In this document: positions 34,505 to 44,459 of the stretch, one piece after another
Layout of the letters: each line of letters opens with the position of its first letter
Numbering within the stretch: position 1 is the first letter of the stretch
Origin: Bdellovibrio sp047344985
Lineage (GTDB): Bacteria; Bdellovibrionota; Bdellovibrionia; Bdellovibrionales; Bdellovibrionaceae
Length of the DNA: 64,000 nt
Direction: 5' to 3'
Assembly: GCF_047344985.1 (NCBI RefSeq)
Contig: NZ_CP178861.1
Span: 2,418,001 to 2,482,000 of the forward strand
Program-made: the position numbers and the translations under genes
The notes under the pieces: model-generated
What the model was told of the DNA's origin: nothing
Databases searched by the model: none
Seen by the model: only the letters and a program-made list of their open reading frames with translations

Positions 34505-34768
34505 TCACTCCTCTTTTCCCCAAGACCATTTTGGTTTTTCTCCTTTGAGATAACAAAGGATGATCAAACCGATGGTCAATGGAATTGTGATTGCCAGAAA
34601 AACCGGAGCTGAAAACGAACCGTCCGCCTCAGTCAGCAAGGGGTAAAGAGCGACTAAGATTGTGTAGACCAAGATAGTAACCCATCCTTGAATGGTGTTG
34701 GGTGTCCACCCCCAACCGTAGCGCTTTCTTTTAAACCAAAGTGTCTTTGAATTTTGATTCTGCGTCAT
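34505..34768 (-). CDS. Small membrane protein, two helices
   Basis: An 87-residue protein with two predicted membrane segments (about residues 30-46 and 53-71) flanked by basic and aromatic residues. The N-terminal motif RYGWGWTPNTIQGW recurs in small uncharacterised inner-membrane proteins of many bacteria, and the C-terminus is charged (KGEKPKWSWGKEE). GAGG precedes the ATG. No function can be assigned. Confidence 0.7.
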   Translation of the reverse strand: MTQNQNSKTLWFKRKRYGWGWTPNTIQGWVTILVYTILVALYPLLTEADGSFSAPVFLAITIPLTIGLIILCYLKGEKPKWSWGKEE

Positions 34769-34948
34769 AGAAACCTCTAGCTGTGCTCAATTTACGCCCA
34801 AGTTTAGCAATCGAACACAGGGGAAACGGCGCAAAATCACCCCTGACGCATCAAGACTACCCATCCTCAAAAAGCCCAATGTTGACCAAATACAACCGTT
34901 TAGGACAATATGGCCCTTCTGTAGTTTTAATATAACAAGGATTATACA

Positions 34949-35515
34949 ATGTACGAAACGTCGGATTTTAAAAAAGGTCTTAAAATCATGATCGAGGGGA
35001 AACCCTATGTGATCGTGGATTTCCAACACGTGAAACCAGGTAAAGGAAATCAATTCACACGCACAAAACTAAGAAACATGCTCACTGGCCAAAATTTGGA
35101 ATCGACTTTCAAATCAGGTGAGAAATTTGAAGTTCCTAACGTTGAAAATAAAGAGATGACTTATCTTTATAAAGACGACTCTGGCTACAACTTCATGTCT
35201 CCGGAATCTTACGAACAAATCGCGATGTCTGAAGACGATCTTGGCGAATCTAAGTACTACCTGACTGAAAACTTGAAAGTTGTGATCTTGTTCTACAACG
35301 AAAAAGCAGTCGCTTGTGACGTTCCAAAAGCTGTGAACTTGACTGTGGCACAAACAGATCCGGGCATCAAAGGGGACCGCGTGACTGGTGCAACGAAACC
35401 AGCAACGATGGAAACAGGCTTGTCTGTAAACGTTCCCCTTCACATCAATGAAGGCGACGTTCTTCGCATCGACACTTCTTCTGGTGAGTACGTAGAGCGC
35501 GTTAGCCAAAAATAA
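34949..35515 (+). CDS. efp: Translation elongation factor P
   Basis: A 188-residue protein with the three beta-barrel domains of EF-P, which relieves ribosome stalling at polyproline. The tip loop is VKPGKGNQFTRTK with K32 as the residue usually modified by lysylation; the modifying enzymes EpmA/EpmB are not in this window. The C-terminal signature DTSSGEYVERV is conserved. AAGGA precedes the ATG. A short leader hairpin of the next gene follows. Confidence 0.96.
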   Translation: MYETSDFKKGLKIMIEGKPYVIVDFQHVKPGKGNQFTRTKLRNMLTGQNLESTFKSGEKFEVPNVENKEMTYLYKDDSGYNFMSPESYEQIAMSEDDLGESKYYLTENLKVVILFYNEKAVACDVPKAVNLTVAQTDPGIKGDRVTGATKPATMETGLSVNVPLHINEGDVLRIDTSSGEYVERVSQK

Positions 35516-35533
35516 GACTAACGCCCAGTATTA

Positions 35534-35600
35534 AGTCTCCGCAACCACTGAATTTTATCGCAAAATAAAGCGATAGTTTTAGGATAGGGTCGCGGAGGCT
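35534..35600 (+). promoter_or_regulatory. Leader fold that buries the ribosome binding site of the TPR-tamB-Omp85 operon
   Basis: AGTCTCCGCAACC (35534-35546) can pair with GGTCGCGGAGGCT (35588-35600): eleven Watson-Crick pairs, one G-U and one mismatch. A second hairpin, TATCGC/GCGATA (35556-35561/35570-35575), lies inside. The right arm contains CGGAGG, the only Shine-Dalgarno for the TTG start at 35606, so translation should depend on opening this stem. Confidence 0.45.
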
Positions 35601-35605
35601 TTTCT

Positions 35606-36655
35606 TTGTCCACATATATTGAGTTAGAAATTCAAAATTTACTCAATGAGATCGATGATCTTGATCAGGTGGGCGAGCGCCTTATTCAACATCTTGAAGC
35701 ATCTCCAGATCATTTCACTCAAGATAATATCTACTCTCTTTGTCGCTTTCTTTTGAAAGCAAAATATCCCATCAAGCTTGTGAACTTTGTTCTTCGCTAT
35801 GTCGAGAATGAACACTTCCCTATTCCTTGGCCGTACTTCCTTGAAGCTTTAGGAATGATTGGTGCGGAGCTTGATGAAAAAACTTTGAAAGCTTTGATCG
35901 AAGGCATCGAAGAAGACAACGCAGAATCTGAAGCCGCCAGATCACAAGCGCTTAATAAAAATATCGAGCAGCTTGGCGAATGGCGCAGCAATCGCAAATA
36001 TAAAATTCATAAAGATTATCTGAACAACAAAAAACTTTTGTTAGAGCAGTTGATCACTCTGCGCACACAGCAGCTTTATGAACAGGAAAAAAATCTTCTC
36101 GCGCGTTTGCAAAAACTTTATCCCGGTGATTCTGAAATTCGCAAGGAAGTAAACGAACACAAACAGCGTTATGCTCTTGAGATTTTGCAGCGTCGTTCTC
36201 CGAAGGCACGCACCATCAACACCGAAGAATTTGCTCCGAAAGATCCTGAAGTGGAAAAAGCTTTAGAAGCTTTGATGCAAAGTTTGCTTGAGCACGCCGA
36301 ACAAAATCCAGAGATGTCTTTTGATTTTGCAGTGGCCGCTTTCATGCTTGAAAGCTACGAGACGGCTTTAGAACTTCTTTCTTTCAGCGAAGAGACAACG
36401 TCCCTTTTGTGGTTCCGCCTGGAAGTGCTGTTGAAGTGCCGTCGTTTTATTGAACTACTGAATGAACTGGCGCGCATTGAAGTTCTGCTCGCGCATGAAC
36501 CGGAAACTTTTTTTGCGACCGCTTATTTGCGCGCACAAGCTTTGTGGGGCTTAGGCCAAAAGCACACGGCTATTGAAGTGATGGAAGGCCTGATGGCTTC
36601 TCGTCCTCACTATCGTGCGGCAAGTGCTTTGATCAGCATCTGGAGCGGTCAATGA
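35606..36655 (+). CDS. TPR/helical-repeat protein, first gene of the tamB operon
   Basis: A 349-residue, largely helical soluble protein without signal peptide. The C-terminal part contains TPR-like helices (ALEALMQSLLEHAEQNPEMS, FATAYLRAQALWGLGQKHTAI, named in part), and a charged central region is probably coiled coil. It starts with TTG preceded by GGAGG, and its stop overlaps the tamB ATG by four bases (ATGA), so it is translationally coupled to the outer-membrane assembly genes. Whether it assists that process from the cytoplasm is unknown. Confidence 0.68.
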   Translation: MSTYIELEIQNLLNEIDDLDQVGERLIQHLEASPDHFTQDNIYSLCRFLLKAKYPIKLVNFVLRYVENEHFPIPWPYFLEALGMIGAELDEKTLKALIEGIEEDNAESEAARSQALNKNIEQLGEWRSNRKYKIHKDYLNNKKLLLEQLITLRTQQLYEQEKNLLARLQKLYPGDSEIRKEVNEHKQRYALEILQRRSPKARTINTEEFAPKDPEVEKALEALMQSLLEHAEQNPEMSFDFAVAAFMLESYETALELLSFSEETTSLLWFRLEVLLKCRRFIELLNELARIEVLLAHEPETFFATAYLRAQALWGLGQKHTAIEVMEGLMASRPHYRAASALISIWSGQ

Positions 36656-39600
36656 AGCGAGCGTTCTGGATTTTAATCACGCCTCTTGCGGGATTTTTAG
36701 TGCTTTGGATTTTGGGCTCCATGGTGATCGGACCTAAGATCGAATCGTGGGCACTGAATAAAATCCAAACGTATTCGGATTCCTCACTCCCCGTCCGCAT
36801 TCGCGCACAGAATTTAAATCTAAAACTTTTTAAACCTTCGCTGGCTTTAGAAGGTATTGATATCGAAGGCAAAGATGAACTGGCCGAACCGCTTAAGAAA
36901 ATTCATATCGGCGGCGTTCGTGTTTTTGTCGACTTCTTTCATCTCCTCAGCGGTCGTGTGACTCTCTCAGCGGTGATCATTGACTCACCGGAAGTGGAAT
37001 TGAATATCGATCCATTTTTAAAAAGCGACACTCCCCCGAAAGAGCTTCCAATGGATGCTCTTTTCAATCAGCTTGAAAAGCTGCCGCTGCAAAGAGTCTT
37101 TTTGCAAAACATCCAGCTTCGCGTGACTTCGCAAGATTTGAAATTGGACACCGTTGTTCAAAGTGGTGATCTTCTTTTAACGAACATGGGAAAGAACATC
37201 ACTGCGAAAGTCGATGTTCCGGCTGTGGCCTTAACGTTGGGAAGTTTTGGAAGCTTCCAAGGATCATTAGACGCGCACTTGTATTTGACCCGTCAATCCT
37301 TGCGCATCATTCAACTGGGCGCACGTTTCGACGAATCTGAAATCCTAGCCCGCGGTGAACTCACTCGTTTTAGCGAAATCATGATTAAGCCCTCAGGGCT
37401 TTTAGATATTTCAGGTCGCATCAACCTGGCTGATATTCACAAGGAACTTAAAAAAGCCCGTCCACAAATGAAACTGCCAGGGCTTTCCGGCGAAGTGAAT
37501 CTGGATGTAGAAACTCGTTTCGACGGTTTAGAAAACCTGCGTGGCAAAGCCGATATTACGACGCGCTCTTTGGTGGTCGATAAATTTGAAATCGGCGATG
37601 CTCGTATTCAGGGTGAATATAAAGATCGCACCGTGACTTTCTCGGAAGTTAAAGTTCAACATCCGGCAGGTGATGCGACTGTTACAAAATCGCAGATTTC
37701 TTTGCGTGATGATTACGAGTTCAAAGCAAAAATCAGTGTTCCTGCTCTGGATCTGCAAAAGCTGTTTCAGTCTTTGGATTTAAACAACATTCCTGTGGGA
37801 GCAGAACTTCAAGGAGAACTTCCTTGTGCAGGGCAAATTTATCCACACTTCCAGGTGACTTGCACAGGCGCATCGATCTCAGCACAGAATCTTTGGGTGA
37901 AATCTGGAATGAAACCCAAAGATTTAGCTATTTTAAATCTGGATTCAATGAGTGCTCAAGGTCAGGTGCAAGTCACCCCTCAAGCTGTGAGTTATGCGGC
38001 GGCTTTGAGTCTTGGCACGAGCACTGGCAACAGTGACGGCGTGATTGATTTTAGCAAAGGTTTTAAGATCAATTTTAAAACCAAAAAACTGGAACTTAAA
38101 AATATAAAAAATCTGGCAAATCTAAAACTCGAAGGTTCAACAAGCATCGAAGGATCTACCTCAGGGGACTCTGCCGCAGCGATCTTTGATATGAATCTGA
38201 ATGCCCGCGATTTTATTTTCGAGGATTTCGCATTAGGAAACTTGATCAGCAATCTCAAATACCGCGGAGGCACGCTGTATTTTGATGATATCGCGGGGGC
38301 CGTTAATAAAACTCAGTATTTAGGCGATTTAAAAGTGGATTTGAATCACAACACCCTGGGCGGCGAATTCAGTGCACCGACAGCGGATCTTAACGACATC
38401 GCTTTGGTTTTTGCGCGCATTTATAAATTCCCAGTGGATGTTGCGGGTATCGGTGCCGCGAAGGCGCGCGTGCACGGTCCTTTGAACTTTTGGAAAATGA
38501 ATTACAATCTGGAGTCTGCGTTTAAAAACGTGATGATCGGTCCTGAAAATTTCGACATTCTTAACTTCAACGTCTCAGCGCAAAACGGAAATATCAAAAC
38601 CGATAAGGTCCTTCTGCAAAAAGGCAATGCCACTTTAGCGGTTCAAGGGGGTATCAGCTCTGAGCAGGTGATGAATCTTTATGCTGATGGAAAAAACTGG
38701 AAGCTTGAAGAATCCGACATCATTAGCAAAATCAATTCGAATATTCTTGGAAACTTAAACTTTGCAGCGGAACTTAAAGACTCCGTTAAAAATCCTCAGG
38801 TGATGATCAAAGGTGCCGTGACGGATACTTACTTTGAGGACCAGGAGATTCCTAATTCGAATTTCATTCTCACTTTAAATCGCAACAGCTTTGGCGCGCA
38901 GCTCAGTCTTTTCGGTGACAAGGTTCAAGGGGAATTCCAACTGCCGTTTGAAAAAGGCAAAGCTCCTTTGCTAGTGAAGATGAAGACCAATAATTGGAAT
39001 TACTCCTCCCTGCTGGGCCTTATCGGCGGAGCCAATCTTGCCAGTGAGTACAGTTCATCTTTGACTTCCACAGTGGATCTGCGTGCAGATACGGGAGACT
39101 TCTTTAAGTCATCGGGAAAGATTCATATCCAGACATTCGCTTTAAAACGCGGGACGCTTTCGACTTCCAATAAAAATGGTCCCATTGATATCACCAGCAA
39201 CAATGGCGTCGTCGATATTAAAAATTTTCACCTGGAAGGCCCGAACAACAACTTGGTCGTCAAAGGTGAAAACTTCACGGCCGAGGACTTGAATGTGGCC
39301 GTGAATGCGCAGATGGACATCCGCCTTTTGCAAATCTTTATGCCATTCTTAGATGATCTAGGTGGAACTCTGCATGCCTCGACAACGGTGTCTGGTTCCA
39401 TTAAAAAACCTGAGATCTTGGGAAATCTCAATACAGAAAATGCGTTCCTAAAACTCAAGGGCTTTCCTCACCCGCTTGAGCGCCTTTCGATGGAAGTGGT
39501 CTTCTCGCAAAGCAAAGTTCTGGTGAATTCGATTCGCGCCAATATTGCTGGCGGAACTTTGACAGGTGACGGTGGCATTTTAATCAACGGCATTCGCGAC

Positions 39601-40620
39601 ATTCCGACATCCATTCGTCTGCGCATGGACAATGTCACCTTCAATGTGCCTGACAAAGTTCGCAGCAGTGGAAATGCCGATCTGCTCTTTTCGGGCCGTT
39701 GGTTCCCATTCACACTTTCGGGAACTTTCCACGTCAGCAGCGCTTTGGTTGAAAAAGAATTTACGGAAGAGGGCGGCGTCGCCGGAGTTAAACAAAGCGT
39801 TTATCTTCCGAAAGTCATTCGTGAGAGTCACTTTGAACCGATTCTTTTAGATCTACAGTTGATTTTGGATCGCAATATTGTTGTGAAGAACTCCCTTATC
39901 GATGGCTCAGTGTCAGGTCACTTGCAAGTCAAAGGGGCCCCAAGCAATCCGATCTTGCTTGGAAAGATCAACATGGAAAAGAAATCCAAACTGATCTTTA
40001 AAGATAAAGTTTTCGACATCCAAAATGGTGTTATTGAGTTTAATGATCCTGATCAGATCAATCCAAATCTTTATATTACGGCTCAGTCGCGCATTAACGA
40101 CTACGATATTTCGCTTTTGGCGCAGGGACCTTCAAAAAACCTGACCATTCGCTTAACGAGTGTGCCTCCTTTACCAGAACAAGATATTATTTCATTGATT
40201 GCACTGGGCGTAACATCCTCGGCGATGGATCAAAACGTTCAGTCGCGCCAACAAGCAGAGCAACTGGGTTTTGAAATCGGTGGCGCGGTGTTGGCAAAAC
40301 CGATCGGCAAGGCTTTTGAAAGTGCGACAGGATTTAACTTACAAGTGGGTTCACAATACGACTCCACTCGCAACATCAGTGTTCCAAAGGTCACTGTCAG
40401 CCGCCGTCTTTCAGAACGCGTGAAAGTTTCAGGAAGTCGTCCTGTTCGTGATACGCAGTCTTACGACTTAAAACTGGAATATTTTATCAACAACAATTGG
40501 ACAGCCATCGGTTCTTTTGAAAATCGTGGTATCGAAGACAACACGACTTTGCAATCCACACAACCGGAGGCGCAAAGCATCTTCGGTTTGGATCTTGAGT
40601 TTAAGAGGGAGTTCAAATAA
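36652..40620 (+). CDS. tamB: TamB-family (DUF490) envelope-spanning protein
   Basis: A 1322-residue protein with an N-terminal membrane anchor (about residues 5-27, WILITPLAGFLVLWILGSMV) and a long repetitive beta-rich body of the AsmA/TamB type, predicted to form a hydrophobic groove across the periplasm. The conserved DUF490 domain occupies the last 300 or so residues (GVIEFNDPDQINPNLYITA, later PPLPEQDIISLIALG). TamB works with an Omp85 protein in inserting outer-membrane proteins or moving phospholipids. The stop overlaps the start of the Omp85 gene (TAATG). Slightly longer than enteric TamB. Confidence 0.9.
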   Translation: MKRAFWILITPLAGFLVLWILGSMVIGPKIESWALNKIQTYSDSSLPVRIRAQNLNLKLFKPSLALEGIDIEGKDELAEPLKKIHIGGVRVFVDFFHLLSGRVTLSAVIIDSPEVELNIDPFLKSDTPPKELPMDALFNQLEKLPLQRVFLQNIQLRVTSQDLKLDTVVQSGDLLLTNMGKNITAKVDVPAVALTLGSFGSFQGSLDAHLYLTRQSLRIIQLGARFDESEILARGELTRFSEIMIKPSGLLDISGRINLADIHKELKKARPQMKLPGLSGEVNLDVETRFDGLENLRGKADITTRSLVVDKFEIGDARIQGEYKDRTVTFSEVKVQHPAGDATVTKSQISLRDDYEFKAKISVPALDLQKLFQSLDLNNIPVGAELQGELPCAGQIYPHFQVTCTGASISAQNLWVKSGMKPKDLAILNLDSMSAQGQVQVTPQAVSYAAALSLGTSTGNSDGVIDFSKGFKINFKTKKLELKNIKNLANLKLEGSTSIEGSTSGDSAAAIFDMNLNARDFIFEDFALGNLISNLKYRGGTLYFDDIAGAVNKTQYLGDLKVDLNHNTLGGEFSAPTADLNDIALVFARIYKFPVDVAGIGAAKARVHGPLNFWKMNYNLESAFKNVMIGPENFDILNFNVSAQNGNIKTDKVLLQKGNATLAVQGGISSEQVMNLYADGKNWKLEESDIISKINSNILGNLNFAAELKDSVKNPQVMIKGAVTDTYFEDQEIPNSNFILTLNRNSFGAQLSLFGDKVQGEFQLPFEKGKAPLLVKMKTNNWNYSSLLGLIGGANLASEYSSSLTSTVDLRADTGDFFKSSGKIHIQTFALKRGTLSTSNKNGPIDITSNNGVVDIKNFHLEGPNNNLVVKGENFTAEDLNVAVNAQMDIRLLQIFMPFLDDLGGTLHASTTVSGSIKKPEILGNLNTENAFLKLKGFPHPLERLSMEVVFSQSKVLVNSIRANIAGGTLTGDGGILINGIRDIPTSIRLRMDNVTFNVPDKVRSSGNADLLFSGRWFPFTLSGTFHVSSALVEKEFTEEGGVAGVKQSVYLPKVIRESHFEPILLDLQLILDRNIVVKNSLIDGSVSGHLQVKGAPSNPILLGKINMEKKSKLIFKDKVFDIQNGVIEFNDPDQINPNLYITAQSRINDYDISLLAQGPSKNLTIRLTSVPPLPEQDIISLIALGVTSSAMDQNVQSRQQAEQLGFEIGGAVLAKPIGKAFESATGFNLQVGSQYDSTRNISVPKVTVSRRLSERVKVSGSRPVRDTQSYDLKLEYFINNNWTAIGSFENRGIEDNTTLQSTQPEAQSIFGLDLEFKREFK

Positions 40621-43418
40621 TGTTCCGTTCTCGAACCCTTTTATCTCTTTTGCTTTTAACCAGTGCTTTGGCCGCTCCCCTTCCGGGCTGGGCGAAGAAG
40701 ATGTTGAAGTATTCAAATCTTCCGCCCGAGATTCAAACGGAATTGTTAAAAAGATTTCCGCAAGTTGAAAAAGAAAAGCTAACACTCGAACAAATCGACG
40801 AAGTGATTCGCTTCTTACAATTGAAACCTCAATTCACTTCAATCCGCGTCATGGATGACGGCAACGGCAGTCCGTATCGTATGGAATTCCTAAGAACCCG
40901 CCGGGTGACGAATTTGAAATTCTTCGGCAACAAAGGAATTCCTGACACCGAAGTTGAAAATATTTTCGGTGTCAAAAATGGAGACGTTTTCGATCAGCAG
41001 AACTTAATTGAAGGTGCGGAAAAAATTCGTCAGGCCTATAAAGAACGCGGCTACTATAATGCCATTGTCGATATTGAAATGCCTCCCGAAAACGAAGACC
41101 TGGTTGGCGTGGCCGTTAAGATCACGGAAAACAAGCAAACCGTAATCCATAACATCGTTTTACAAAGTGCGAATGTAGAACTGAATAAAACTCTGGCAAA
41201 AAAACTCAGCAAGTATTTGAATGATCCGTTTACGGACAACACTCTTTCTGAAGTGAATAAAAAAGCGCGCGATTACTTGCGCTCCAACCACTATATCCGT
41301 GCGGATATCACGGGCCCTACGACAGAGTTTAGTGCTGACGAGTCTCAGGTGACTCTGTTCTATAGCATTGATAAAACGGAAAGCTATACGTTTGACTATC
41401 AAGGATACCAAGGCGTCAAGATCCTCAAAATCCGGGACGTTGAAAAGGCTTTGGATTTGGATAATTTTTATTCGGGCAACCCTGCCGTGGGCACGGAGCT
41501 TGGACAGAAAATTCGCGCTTACTACCTGGCGCAAGGCTATGCCCGCGCTGAGGTAAAAGCTGAAGAAACCGAAGGAAAGAATCGCTTTGAGCGCAAAGTG
41601 ACTTTTTCAATCAACGAAGGCCCTCGCGTTAAGATTCAGAAAATTAATTTTACGGGCCGCTTTAGCAAGAGCGAAAGTTACTATGCGGAATTTATTGAAA
41701 AACACAGCTCCCCAGTCGTTAGCGAGCGTTATTACAATAAAGACGATGTCGATACAGGAATTAAGAACTTGGTTTTGGAACTCCAGAACAACGGATTTTT
41801 GCAAGCCAAAGTGCTGTCTTCACGCACACAGTACAATAAGGACAAAGACGCTGTCACTATTTACGTGAACTTGGATGAGGGACCTTTGACGGTTGTTGAA
41901 TCGGTGGAGTTCACCGGGAATTCTTCTTTTAGCAATGAAGAGCTTCTTAAAGTCACTCGTCTGCGCGCGGGGCCGTTGCGTTTAGGCCATATCGAGGAAT
42001 CAATCGGCCGTCTTAAAGACTTCTACCATGAGCGTGGCTATATCGAGATGATTCTGCTCAATGAAAAAGAAGATCTGGTCACTTATGACGAGACAAATAC
42101 CAAAGCGTCTTTGCATTTTAAAATCTTTGAAGGACCTCAGGTTCGCGCAGCCTCTATTATTTTAGAAGGTAATAACTTCACCAAAGATTATGTGATTCAA
42201 AAAGAGTTAGAGTTCACGCAAGGAGATCTCATCACTCCAAGCAAAGTTGAAGAGTCCATCGCTCGCCTGCAGCGCACAGGATTTTTTAGCTCTGTTGAAA
42301 TCCGCACTCTGGAAGAAAAAACCAACGTCGCTAATCGCACGGTTTTAGTGAAAGTCTCTGAAAGAGAGCCGGGCCTTTTCACGATCGGGGGCGGTGCAAC
42401 GAATGAACGAACGCTGACTTTGCGCGGTTACTTGGGTGTGGCCTATCGCAATTTGTGGGGAACCGGTCGCGGAGTTTCTGTTCGTCTGGAAGGAAACTAC
42501 AATGTCGCGGATATCAAGTTTCTCGAAAGCCGCATCATCCTAGGCTATTTAGAGCCTTATATTTTCGGCACGCGTGTTCGCGGTCGTATTAATTTAGCGC
42601 GATCTAAAACTGTGACTGATTATGATCTTCGTAAAATCACCGAAGTGAATTCCACAACTTATTCGCTTGAAAAGGATTTCACGTCCCATGTCTTGGGTAT
42701 CTGGGATCTGTGGTCTTTAGCGACGATCAAAGACTACAGCTTGGAAGACAAGTTCCCTTCGATCACGCAAGATATCGCGACAACAGGACCGACTTTAGAT
42801 GTCGACTTCCGCGACAATCCATTTAATCCGACCAAAGGAACTTTCACGCGTTGGAGTGCGGAGTATTCGTCTCCGGACCTAGGCAGCACGCGCACGATTG
42901 AATTCTGGCGCAGCACTTTAAGTTTCACGCATTACTGGACAGTGGCGCATTATAAAATGCAACCCGTTGTTTGGGCGAATCAGGTGCGCGGCGGTTACTT
43001 AAAAAACTTAAGCGATAACGGTGGCGTTCCTTGGGATAAAAAAGGTTTCACTTTGGGAGGCCAATCAACAATTCGTGGTTACGAAGCTGGAACTCAAGAA
43101 GTCTTTCCGAATCGCACGGATCTAGGAATCGGTCCGAATGATTCCACTTATTACCTTAGAACTGACTCCACAATGTATCTGGTGAAATCAGAACTTCGTT
43201 TTCCTATTTACGGAAACTTGGGCGGAGCTGTTTTCTATGACGGTGGCTCCGTGCAAATTCAGGGTTTGCATTTCCAAGACAGCTATCGTGATTCTGCGGG
43301 ATTCGGTATTCGCTATAATACGCCGGTAGGACCTTTGAGCTTGGAATGGGCTTGGAAATTAGACGCGCGCCCAACGGAAGAACCTTGGCGCTTCCATCTG
43401 TCGATCGGAACTTTCTAA
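40620..43418 (+). CDS. Omp85-family outer-membrane assembly protein (BamA/TamA-like)
   Basis: A 932-residue exported protein: signal peptide to about residue 25, then about five POTRA-type beta-alpha-alpha-beta-beta units (for example ESVEFTGNSSFSNEELLKV, RAASIILEGNNFTKDYVIQ), then a C-terminal beta-barrel with GGGATNERTLTLRGYLGVAY and the lid-loop motif STIRGYEAG. The final residues (RFHLSIGTF) end in an aromatic beta-signal. Position after tamB suggests TamA, but the size and POTRA number are nearer BamA; in this phylum one protein may do both. GAGGGAG precedes the ATG. Confidence 0.88.
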   Translation: MFRSRTLLSLLLLTSALAAPLPGWAKKMLKYSNLPPEIQTELLKRFPQVEKEKLTLEQIDEVIRFLQLKPQFTSIRVMDDGNGSPYRMEFLRTRRVTNLKFFGNKGIPDTEVENIFGVKNGDVFDQQNLIEGAEKIRQAYKERGYYNAIVDIEMPPENEDLVGVAVKITENKQTVIHNIVLQSANVELNKTLAKKLSKYLNDPFTDNTLSEVNKKARDYLRSNHYIRADITGPTTEFSADESQVTLFYSIDKTESYTFDYQGYQGVKILKIRDVEKALDLDNFYSGNPAVGTELGQKIRAYYLAQGYARAEVKAEETEGKNRFERKVTFSINEGPRVKIQKINFTGRFSKSESYYAEFIEKHSSPVVSERYYNKDDVDTGIKNLVLELQNNGFLQAKVLSSRTQYNKDKDAVTIYVNLDEGPLTVVESVEFTGNSSFSNEELLKVTRLRAGPLRLGHIEESIGRLKDFYHERGYIEMILLNEKEDLVTYDETNTKASLHFKIFEGPQVRAASIILEGNNFTKDYVIQKELEFTQGDLITPSKVEESIARLQRTGFFSSVEIRTLEEKTNVANRTVLVKVSEREPGLFTIGGGATNERTLTLRGYLGVAYRNLWGTGRGVSVRLEGNYNVADIKFLESRIILGYLEPYIFGTRVRGRINLARSKTVTDYDLRKITEVNSTTYSLEKDFTSHVLGIWDLWSLATIKDYSLEDKFPSITQDIATTGPTLDVDFRDNPFNPTKGTFTRWSAEYSSPDLGSTRTIEFWRSTLSFTHYWTVAHYKMQPVVWANQVRGGYLKNLSDNGGVPWDKKGFTLGGQSTIRGYEAGTQEVFPNRTDLGIGPNDSTYYLRTDSTMYLVKSELRFPIYGNLGGAVFYDGGSVQIQGLHFQDSYRDSAGFGIRYNTPVGPLSLEWAWKLDARPTEEPWRFHLSIGTF

Positions 43419-43426
43419 AAAATTTT

Positions 43427-44065
43427 TTAGTATAAAAGAGGACGGCAATCAATAATGCAGGCAAAACCCTCAACGGCCTCTTTTTGCATTAAAGGTAAAA
43501 GATGAACTCCATCAACGGTGATAGTCACTCTTTCAAGAGAAGCTTTCTCAGTCAGTAAATGTTGATTTGGGACCAAAACGCCCTCGGGTCCCGCAGCCTT
43601 GGTAAGGACAGCCCCTACTCCTTGAATTAAAAGATTATCGATTTCTTCATCGCGGATATAAAGATGATTCCAAGGACGACAGTAAAGGTCTTCGATTGTG
43701 TAACTGGCGAATTCAAAATAGTTAATTGTTCTGAAAATCTGCGTGTTCTGAGGCGTATAAAACTCAACAACACGACTTTCTTTTTCCACCATTTCGAAAA
43801 TGGACGGATGGCATTGATAACTAAAATATTCCAAACCTTTTTGAACCAAGAATGCCGAGTCTTTGAGACTGTGGTTTTCCTTATAGACGGACCGACAGAC
43901 CTCAAGATAGTTTTGCAGGGTTTCAATGGCAGTTTGTTGGCCTTCTTCTGTCAGCTGTTGAAAATAGGACAATCTCGGATGACTATAAGGACGAACCGCC
44001 ATCCCCTCTTGTTCAATAAACGAACAAAGCTCTTCGCTTAACGCTTTAAACAGTTTCGTTCTCAC
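43427..44065 (-). CDS. PAS-like protein, paralogue 3
   Basis: A 212-residue protein related to the tandem pair at 8197-9695. It keeps the layout SEELCSFIEQEGMAVRPYSHP, then HPSIFEMVEKESRVVEFYTPQN, then FRTINYFEFASYTIEDLYCRPW and HLYIRD, but is clearly more diverged and lacks the Cys pair. I start at the GTG at 44065, which has AAGGTGA eight bases upstream; a TTG five codons earlier has no such site. Convergent with the Omp85 gene, eight bases apart. Function unknown; its presence far from the other two shows a dispersed family. Confidence 0.62.
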   Translation of the reverse strand: MRTKLFKALSEELCSFIEQEGMAVRPYSHPRLSYFQQLTEEGQQTAIETLQNYLEVCRSVYKENHSLKDSAFLVQKGLEYFSYQCHPSIFEMVEKESRVVEFYTPQNTQIFRTINYFEFASYTIEDLYCRPWNHLYIRDEEIDNLLIQGVGAVLTKAAGPEGVLVPNQHLLTEKASLERVTITVDGVHLLPLMQKEAVEGFACIIDCRPLLY

Positions 44066-44102
44066 CAATTCACCTTGCAAAAGAAAATTTCGAATTCATC
44101 TG

Positions 44103-44140
44103 CCAAAAAAACAAAACGAGCGCCATAACTGGAGCTCGTT
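44103..44140 (-). terminator. Terminator of the XRE regulator gene
   Basis: AACGAGC and GCTCGTT (44115-44121/44134-44140) pair; on the minus strand TTGTTTTTTT follows. Confidence 0.75.
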
Positions 44141-44169
44141 CCAAATTTAACTCTACAAACTGGTATAAA

Positions 44170-44448
44170 TTAGCGAGCTTTGCTGCTTGCGAATTTGCGG
44201 CGAAGATCTTGAGTTACCTCTTGAACCGTCGCATTGAGTGTCACCTCAAAAAGATCATCAGCTGATACTCTATAAAGCTCTCCCAACTTCTTAAGAGCGT
44301 TGATTGGAGGATGAGAAACTCCTCTTTCCCAGTTAGAAATAAACTGAGGAGTTGAGTATCCCAATTTGTCAGCCACGTCTCTTTGAGAAAGACCTGCTGC
44401 TACACGTTTCTGCTTTAAAAAATCTGCTAACATATTTTTTTGTCTCAT
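44170..44448 (-). CDS. XRE-family helix-turn-helix regulator
   Basis: A 92-residue DNA-binding protein: the HTH covers about residues 8-62, with RVAAGLSQRDVADKLGYSTP and FISNWERGVSHPP forming the helix-turn-helix and recognition helix, followed by LKKLGELYRVSADDLF. The last 25 residues are a short charged tail. I start at the ATG at 44448 preceded by AGGTGG; a TTG two codons upstream is less likely. It is divergent from an acyl-ACP thioesterase gene across about 200 bp, so it may control that gene and itself. Confidence 0.82.
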   Translation of the reverse strand: MRQKNMLADFLKQKRVAAGLSQRDVADKLGYSTPQFISNWERGVSHPPINALKKLGELYRVSADDLFEVTLNATVQEVTQDLRRKFASSKAR

Positions 44449-44459
44449 GTGCAATCCAC

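Noticed and set aside
43415..43430. CTAAAAAATTTTTTAG palindrome between convergent genes
   Set aside because: All A/T apart from its ends and without a loop; too weak to call a terminator and likely to arise by chance.
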